A DNA stretch of 64,000 nucleotides from Streptomyces zhaozhouensis (GTDB lineage: Bacteria; Actinomycetota; Actinomycetes; Streptomycetales; Streptomycetaceae), in the NCBI RefSeq assembly GCF_900230195.1, contig NZ_OCNE01000018.1, forward strand, positions 62,001-126,000, read 5' to 3'. How positions within the stretch are numbered: the stretch's first letter is position 1; each line of letters starts with the position of its first letter. The notes beneath the pieces were generated by a model that did no database searches, was not told where the DNA came from, and saw only the letters and a list, made by a program, of their open reading frames with translations. This document shows positions 59,154 to 64,000 of the stretch, piece after piece. The position numbers and the translations under genes are program-made.

Positions 59154-62060
59154 TCAGCCCTGCGGGGGCCCCGGCGGGCGCCAGGCGCCCGGCTGCTGCG
59201 GCGCGCCGGGGTAGTCCCCTGGACCGCCCGGCTGCTGCGGGGGCCCCGGATAGCCGTAGCCCTGCGGCGTGGGGCCCGGGTAGCCGTACCCGGGCGGCGG
59301 GGGCGCCTGCTGCGGGTAGCCGTAGCCCTGCGGCGTCGGCTGCCCCGGCAGGGGCGGCGCCACCTGCGGCGGCATCCCGCCGTCCGGCGTCCACAGCCCC
59401 TGCTCCTGCTGCATCCGGGAGAAGTCCTCGGCGACCAGCGCGGCCAGCTCGAAGTACGCCTGCCGGGTCTTGGGCCGCATCAGGTCCAGGTCCAACTCGG
59501 CGCCGGCGGAGAGGTGTTCGTCGAACGGGGCCACCACCACGCCCCGGCAACGGGTCTGGAAGTGCGCCACGATGTCCTCGACCTTGACCATCCGGCCCGT
59601 CTCGCGCACCCCGGAGATCACCGTGATGCTGCGCCGCACCAGGTCGCCGTACCCGTGCGCCGCCAGCCAGTCCAGCGTGGTGCTGGCGCTGCTGGCGCCG
59701 TCGACGGAGGGCGTGGAGACGATGATCAGCTGGTGCGCCAGGTCGAGCACCCCGCGCATCGCGCTGTAGAGCAGCCCGGTGCCGGAGTCGGTGAGGATCA
59801 CCGGGTACTGCTGGCCCAGCACGTCGATGACGCGGCGGTAGTCCTCGTCGTTGAACGTGGTGGAGACCGCCGGGTCCACGTCGTTGGCGAGGATCTCCAG
59901 ACCCGAGGGCGCCTGCGAGGTGAACCGCCGGATGTCCATGTAGTTGTTCAGATGCGGGATGGCGCCGACCAGGTCCCTGATGGTGGCGCCGGTCTCGCGG
60001 CGCACCCGGCGGCCGAGGGTGCCGGCGTCCGGGTTGGCGTCGATCGCGATGACCTTGTCCTGCCGCTCGCTGGCCAGGGTCGCGCCCAGCGCGGTGGTCG
60101 TCGTGGTCTTGCCGACACCGCCCTTGAGGCTGATCACCGCGATCCGGTAGCAGGAGAGCACGGGGGTGCGGATGATGTTCAGCTTGCGCAGCCGCTCCTC
60201 CTCGGCGGCCTTGCCCCCGATCCGGAAGCGCGATCCGGGCTTGCTGGCCGGCTGCGAACGCTGCTTGTTGGCGCGCTTGCTCTGGATCAGCCGGTCGGAG
60301 GAGAGCTCGACGGAGGCGGTGTAGCCGAGCGCGCCGGGCTGCACCTGGTTCGAGTACGGGCCCTCGCCGCCGGGACCGGCCGGGTACTGCTGCTGCGGGG
60401 GCGGCGGCGTGCCCTGGCCCTGCTCGGCCTGGCCCGGCTGGGCCTGCGGGAACGGCTGACCGGGCTGCGGCGGGAACGGCTGCCCCGGCTGGGCGGGCGG
60501 CTGCGGGTAGCCGTAGCCCTGGGGCTCCGGCCGGGGCCCCGGCTGTCCCGGCTGACCGGGGAACCCGCCGCCCGGCTGCTGCGGGGGCTGGCCCTGCCCG
60601 AGGCTGAACTGGGAGGGGTAGGGGCGGTGTTCGTGCGGCGACGGGCCCGGCTGGCTCGGAGGGCTCGGCTGGCCCGGCAGCGCCGGCGGCCCCGACTGCG
60701 GGGCGGCGCCGGGGAACCCGGCGCCCGGGGCCGCGCCGGGGGGCTGCTGGTGGGGCGCCGACGGGTGCGGCTGGCCGGGGGCGCCGGGCGCGGGCGGCGC
60801 GCCCCAAGGCGTGGGTCCTGGCGGTGGCTCGGGCGCGCGCTCCTCCGACCGCGCGCCCCACGGGCCAGGCGGCGCCGGCTGGTTGGCGGGCGGCTGGGCG
60901 GCGGCGGGCGGCGCGCCCCAGGGCGCCGGCTGGCCGGCCGGCGGCTGCGGCGGATCGGAGCCCTGCTCCTCCCGGGGCGGCAGGCTGTCCTGGGTCAGCG
61001 CGGGCCAGCTGCCGACCGCCGTGGGCGGCTGGGCCACCAGCCCGCCCGAGGTCGGGTCGGGCGGGGACGGCCAGGCGTCGGCCGGGCTCGGCCCGGCCTC
61101 CGCGTCCCGCGCCGCGTCGTCGGCGGCCGCGGGCTTCGGCGGGGCGGCCCACGGCGCCGCGTTGTTCGGGAATCCGGTGGGGCCCGCGAACGGAGCCGGC
61201 CGGGCCGACTCCTCGTCCCCGGTGCCGTCACCCTGCCCCTCGGGGGTACGGGCCGGCGGCGGGGGAGGCAACGGCATCCCCCGCGGCGGCGAGCTGGGGC
61301 CCGAGTCCTCGGGCGGCTTCCCGGCGTTCAACTGCGGCTCCTCGGGCGGCTTGGCGAACTCCACCTCGATCCCGGGCGGCTCGGGAGCCCCGCCGGGTGC
61401 CTCGCCCACCACGGGGGAGGGCGGTGGGGGCGAGCTGGGAGTCGGCGGCTTCAGCTGGAAGTCGGGGGGCAGCGGCGGCAGTCCGCCGGGCAGCCCGGAG
61501 GCGGGCGGTGGGGGAGCGGCCGAGCGGGCGGGCGGCGGGGCGGGCGGCTCGGGCAACGGCGGCGGCGTGATCGCGGCGGCCTCGCCGGCGGGCTCCTCGC
61601 CCTTCGGCTCGTCCTCCTTCGGCTCCTCCGAGCGCTGCTCGCCCAGAGCCTTGCGGACGGCCGCGGCCGAGATCTGCATCGTGGCGCCGCTGACCAGGTC
61701 GCCGTCATCGGACTTCGCGTCCTCGTCACCCTCCCGGGCGGGCCGGGAAGCGGCGGACCCGGAGGCGTCGGACGGGGAAGCGGCGGGCTCGGGCCGGGCG
61801 ACGGGGGGCGGACCCGGGAAGGGCGAAGCCCCGCCGGAGTCCGCCGGAGCGACAGGCGCCGCGGGCCCCGAGGCGTCCGCCTTCTCCCGGCTCTCAGCCC
61901 CGCCACCGGCGCCGCCCCCCGCGTACCAGGCGGGCGGGGTGTAGTCGATGGTGAACTGCCCGGTGTGCTCCGACTCCTCCTCAAGGAGCTCGTCATCGGG
62001 CTGTTCGGCACCGGAGTCTGCCTCCCCGGTGGTGCGAACCTGGTCCCGATCGCTGGTCAC
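59154..62060 (-). CDS. MinD/ParA-like ATPase with long disordered N-terminus (EspI-like, type VII secretion associated)
   Basis: 968 residues. Residues 1-600 are acidic, then Pro/Gly/Gln-rich and disordered. The ATPase (about 640-890) has the deviant Walker A SLKGGVGKTTTT, the ADP-site IDANPDAGTLGRR, and VILTDSGTGLLYSAMRGVLD. The end (about 895-968) is a PGYGYP repeat tail. This layout matches EspI, a MinD-like protein of actinobacterial ESX loci. No EccC or EsxA gene is visible in this window, so the connection rests on homology. GTG 62060 is the chosen start. Convergent with ribF. Confidence 0.8.
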   Translation of the reverse strand: MTSDRDQVRTTGEADSGAEQPDDELLEEESEHTGQFTIDYTPPAWYAGGGAGGGAESREKADASGPAAPVAPADSGGASPFPGPPPVARPEPAASPSDASGSAASRPAREGDEDAKSDDGDLVSGATMQISAAAVRKALGEQRSEEPKEDEPKGEEPAGEAAAITPPPLPEPPAPPPARSAAPPPPASGLPGGLPPLPPDFQLKPPTPSSPPPPSPVVGEAPGGAPEPPGIEVEFAKPPEEPQLNAGKPPEDSGPSSPPRGMPLPPPPPARTPEGQGDGTGDEESARPAPFAGPTGFPNNAAPWAAPPKPAAADDAARDAEAGPSPADAWPSPPDPTSGGLVAQPPTAVGSWPALTQDSLPPREEQGSDPPQPPAGQPAPWGAPPAAAQPPANQPAPPGPWGARSEERAPEPPPGPTPWGAPPAPGAPGQPHPSAPHQQPPGAAPGAGFPGAAPQSGPPALPGQPSPPSQPGPSPHEHRPYPSQFSLGQGQPPQQPGGGFPGQPGQPGPRPEPQGYGYPQPPAQPGQPFPPQPGQPFPQAQPGQAEQGQGTPPPPQQQYPAGPGGEGPYSNQVQPGALGYTASVELSSDRLIQSKRANKQRSQPASKPGSRFRIGGKAAEEERLRKLNIIRTPVLSCYRIAVISLKGGVGKTTTTTALGATLASERQDKVIAIDANPDAGTLGRRVRRETGATIRDLVGAIPHLNNYMDIRRFTSQAPSGLEILANDVDPAVSTTFNDEDYRRVIDVLGQQYPVILTDSGTGLLYSAMRGVLDLAHQLIIVSTPSVDGASSASTTLDWLAAHGYGDLVRRSITVISGVRETGRMVKVEDIVAHFQTRCRGVVVAPFDEHLSAGAELDLDLMRPKTRQAYFELAALVAEDFSRMQQEQGLWTPDGGMPPQVAPPLPGQPTPQGYGYPQQAPPPPGYGYPGPTPQGYGYPGPPQQPGGPGDYPGAPQQPGAWRPPGPPQG

Positions 62061-62322
62061 GACGCCTCCCGCTGCTGGTATTGCTCGTCTGCTCCGCACC
62101 TCACGGGGCCGCTGCGCGCGCGGACGGGCCGGATCTCCCAGGCGCCTCCCCTGGGCACCGGTGCGGGGCGGTGTTCCACGTTCCACGCGTCTCCTGCCGC
62201 GCCCACCCTCACCCTAATCGTCCCGGTCCAACTCCCCTAGTCCTCCCCTGTACCCGCGAGGGCGCCGCGCCACCGCGAAAACGGGCGGCGTTCCGTCCCC
62301 CGCGTGTGACAGCGTCCCGCCC

Positions 62323-63021
62323 ATGACTGACCCGTGGATGATCGACGAACTGGCCCACGCGGGCCCCGAGCACCTCGACGAGGCGTTCGTCGCCAACTTC
62401 GACCGCAAGCAGGGCTTCCCCGACCCCGCCGACGACATCGCCGCGCTCCACGACAACGGCGTGGGCGGGGACGCGACCGTCGTCGACCTCGGCGCCGGCA
62501 CCGGCCGCTTCGCGCTGGCCGCGGCCGGGCACTTCGCCCGCGTCGTCGCGGTGGACATCTCCCCGGCCATGGTGGAGGCCCTCACCCGCCGCGCCGCGGA
62601 GAGCGGACCGCGCAACGTCGAGACGGTCCGCGCCGGCTTCCTCAGCTACCGGCACGAGGGGCCGCCGGCGGACGCCGTGCACACCCGGCACGCCCTGCAC
62701 CAGCTGCCCGACTTCTGGAAGAGCCAGGCGCTGGTCCGCGTCGCCGCCCTGCTCCGCCCCGGAGGCGTGCTCAGGATGCGGGACCTCGTCTACGACTTCG
62801 CCCCCGAGGAGGCCGAGGAGGTCTTCGCCGCCTGGCTCTCCGGCGCCGGCGTCGACCCCCTGGCCGGCTACACGGCCGAGGACTACGCCGAGCACATCCG
62901 CACCGAACACAGCACCTACCGCTGGCTGCTGGAACCGATGCTCGACGCCGCCGGCTTCGACATCGTCCACGCGCACTACGACGGGCGCCTCTTCGGCACC
63001 TACACCTGCGTGCGCCGCTGA
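62323..63021 (+). CDS. SAM-dependent methyltransferase
   Basis: 232 residues, class I Rossmann fold. SAM motif I VVDLGAGTGRFALAAAG, motif II VVAVDISPAMVEAL and post-motif VLRMRDLVYDF. Substrate unknown. The 262-bp divergent gap to the EspI-like gene holds no other gene. Confidence 0.87.
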   Translation: MTDPWMIDELAHAGPEHLDEAFVANFDRKQGFPDPADDIAALHDNGVGGDATVVDLGAGTGRFALAAAGHFARVVAVDISPAMVEALTRRAAESGPRNVETVRAGFLSYRHEGPPADAVHTRHALHQLPDFWKSQALVRVAALLRPGGVLRMRDLVYDFAPEEAEEVFAAWLSGAGVDPLAGYTAEDYAEHIRTEHSTYRWLLEPMLDAAGFDIVHAHYDGRLFGTYTCVRR

Positions 63022-63045
63022 CCCCCGCCGACCCGCCGCCGGGCG

Positions 63046-63309
63046 TCAGTCGATGTCGAACTCGCCGTCCCTGGCGCCCAGCACGAACGCCTCCCACTCG
63101 GCGTCGGTGAACCGCAGCACGGTCTCCGGCTCCTTCGAGTTCCTCATGCCCACGCCGCCACCGGGGAGGTAGGCGATCTCCACCTTCTCGTCCTCCGGCC
63201 CCCCCGGGGCGCTCAGCCACTCGACACCCGAGATGTCCAGCGCGTACAACTCGTTCTTCTCGCGCTCCTTGCGCGCGGCGATCTCTTCCGGAGTCTCAGT
63301 CGTGGCCAC
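63046..63309 (-). CDS. DUF397-family small protein, possible BldB
   Basis: 87 residues. ALDISGVEWLSAPGG, VEIAYLPGGGVGMRNSKEPETVLRFTDAEWEAFVLGARDGEFD is the DUF397 pattern (split here by the residue limit). DUF397 proteins are small, acidic actinobacterial factors, often paired with XRE regulators; Streptomyces BldB, needed for aerial growth, is small and maps close to this region as I recall. No XRE partner is adjacent, which is consistent with BldB. The identity is an inference. Confidence 0.75.
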   Translation of the reverse strand: MATTETPEEIAARKEREKNELYALDISGVEWLSAPGGPEDEKVEIAYLPGGGVGMRNSKEPETVLRFTDAEWEAFVLGARDGEFDID

Positions 63310-63454
63310 AGCCCAACACCCCTGCTTCCTCTGGTGACCTTGCCGAAGACGTGAACGGGCGATCGGCCCTCGCCGAACCCCTAGGTGATCGTAACGCGGC
63401 GCACTGTCACGGCGCCGTGCCCGGCGCCGCCTCGCACCGTGCCCGGCACCGTCC

Positions 63455-63757
63455 CTAGAGGTACCAGTCGAGGCCGAGAACGAGGGCGAAGCCCGCCACC
63501 AGCACGGCCATCCCGAGCCGGGTCCTGCCCCTGCGGCTCATCTCGATCACGGCGCCGGAGAGCACGAAGGCGGCGCCGTAGAGCCCTATGGACTGGAGCG
63601 AGGAGCCGTCCCCCAGCCGCACGACCAGCACCACCGCCATCGCGACCATGGCCCCCGCCGCGATCCCCATCCGCAACCGGCGGGCCTGCCGTGGCGTGAG
63701 GCCCTGCCGTGCGCCCTGCTGTGTCGAAGTCACCCCCGCAGCATAAGCCGTCGACAT
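63455..63757 (-). CDS. Small two- to three-helix membrane protein
   Basis: 100 residues from ATG 63757. Hydrophilic start, then three hydrophobic stretches (MGIAAGAMVAMAVVLVV, IGLYGAAFVLSGAVIEM, LGMAVLVAGFALVLGL). GTG 63733 is an alternative start. No known domain recognised. Confidence 0.65.
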   Translation of the reverse strand: MSTAYAAGVTSTQQGARQGLTPRQARRLRMGIAAGAMVAMAVVLVVRLGDGSSLQSIGLYGAAFVLSGAVIEMSRRGRTRLGMAVLVAGFALVLGLDWYL

Positions 63758-64000
63758 GCGGCACCGAATGGCTCGGAGAGCGTCACCGAACCGCCAAAAA
63801 CCGAGCGCCGGGCAGTAGTTACGCGCCCCGCCGCCGCGCGCCCGCCCCACGCGCCGGAGCCGCCGGGGCCCGCCGCCCCCGGGCGGGCCACCGTCCGTGA
63901 CCGGGACACCACGGGTCGACCGGCGAGGGTATGATCATTCCGCCCCGGCGTGGGTCCGACCGACCCGATGTGCCCCGGCGAGCCAACCTGATGTAGCCTG
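63758..64000. other. Right-edge intergenic stretch, no gene recognised
   Basis: No convincing coding sequence. A TATGAT hexamer at 63930-63935 could be a -10 for a gene beyond the window; no -35 stands out. Confidence 0.3.

Noticed and set aside
59514..62240. A 908-codon plus-strand open frame opposite the EspI-like gene
   Set aside because: Antisense frame of a very GC-rich, Pro/Gly-rich coding region; no family motif. The minus strand carries the ParA motifs.
1..64000. tRNA or rRNA genes
   Set aside because: Intergenic gaps were read for cloverleaf-like patterns and conserved T-loop or rRNA blocks; none was convincing.

Overview
The window reads as a chromosomal core segment of a high-GC Gram-positive actinomycete, most likely Streptomyces or a close relative. 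The evidence is GC-saturated third codon positions, many GTG starts, PucR and DesR-like regulators, an EspI-type MinD-like ATPase, a DUF397 protein, and a gene order matching, from memory, the cdsA-rlmN-dxr-ispG-nusA-infB-ribF stretch of Streptomyces chromosomes. No rRNA or tRNA gene, insertion sequence, phage gene or CRISPR array was recognised.

Layout. 1-4 kb: the end of cdsA, a two-component system (response regulator and histidine kinase) and a divergent secreted S33 peptidase, with a 30-nt palindrome between them. 4-9.2 kb: rlmN, then a TPP riboswitch ahead of a thiamine ABC transporter operon (thiB-thiP-thiQ). 9.3-13 kb: a secreted GH-like protein and an ABC exporter pair. 13-30 kb: a block linked to GABA and polyamine breakdown (aminobutyraldehyde dehydrogenase-like, gabT, PucR regulator, succinate-semialdehyde dehydrogenase-like), mixed with a GDPD, an adenosine-deaminase-like enzyme, an orphan sugar ABC ATPase, a large membrane ATP-binding protein and a TRM11-like methyltransferase. 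A two-gene RecF/OLD-like ATPase plus PIN nuclease module (18.3-20.1 kb) sits inside this metabolic block and is the best candidate for an undescribed defence or toxin-like system.

30-41 kb: a self-contained glycan-utilisation locus: GH3 enzyme, lipoprotein binding protein, two permeases, GH42 beta-galactosidase, secreted GH12 endoglucanase and a LacI-family repressor. Four near-identical operators with a GAAGCGCTTC core tie it together. The transporter has no ATPase of its own.

41-64 kb: acyl-CoA dehydrogenase, then the MEP-pathway set dxr / site-2 protease / ispG, two GNAT acetyltransferases, a degenerate kinase, a ferritin-like protein and a lipoprotein. The translation/transcription operon rimP-nusA-ylxR-infB-ylxP-rbfA-truB-ribF follows. 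Its infB leader carries three tiny ATGA-overlapping reading frames created by an 11-nt repeat. The window closes with a proline-rich EspI-like ATPase, a methyltransferase, a DUF397 protein (possible BldB) and a small membrane protein.

All functions are inferred from sequence motifs and remembered family features; no database search was run.
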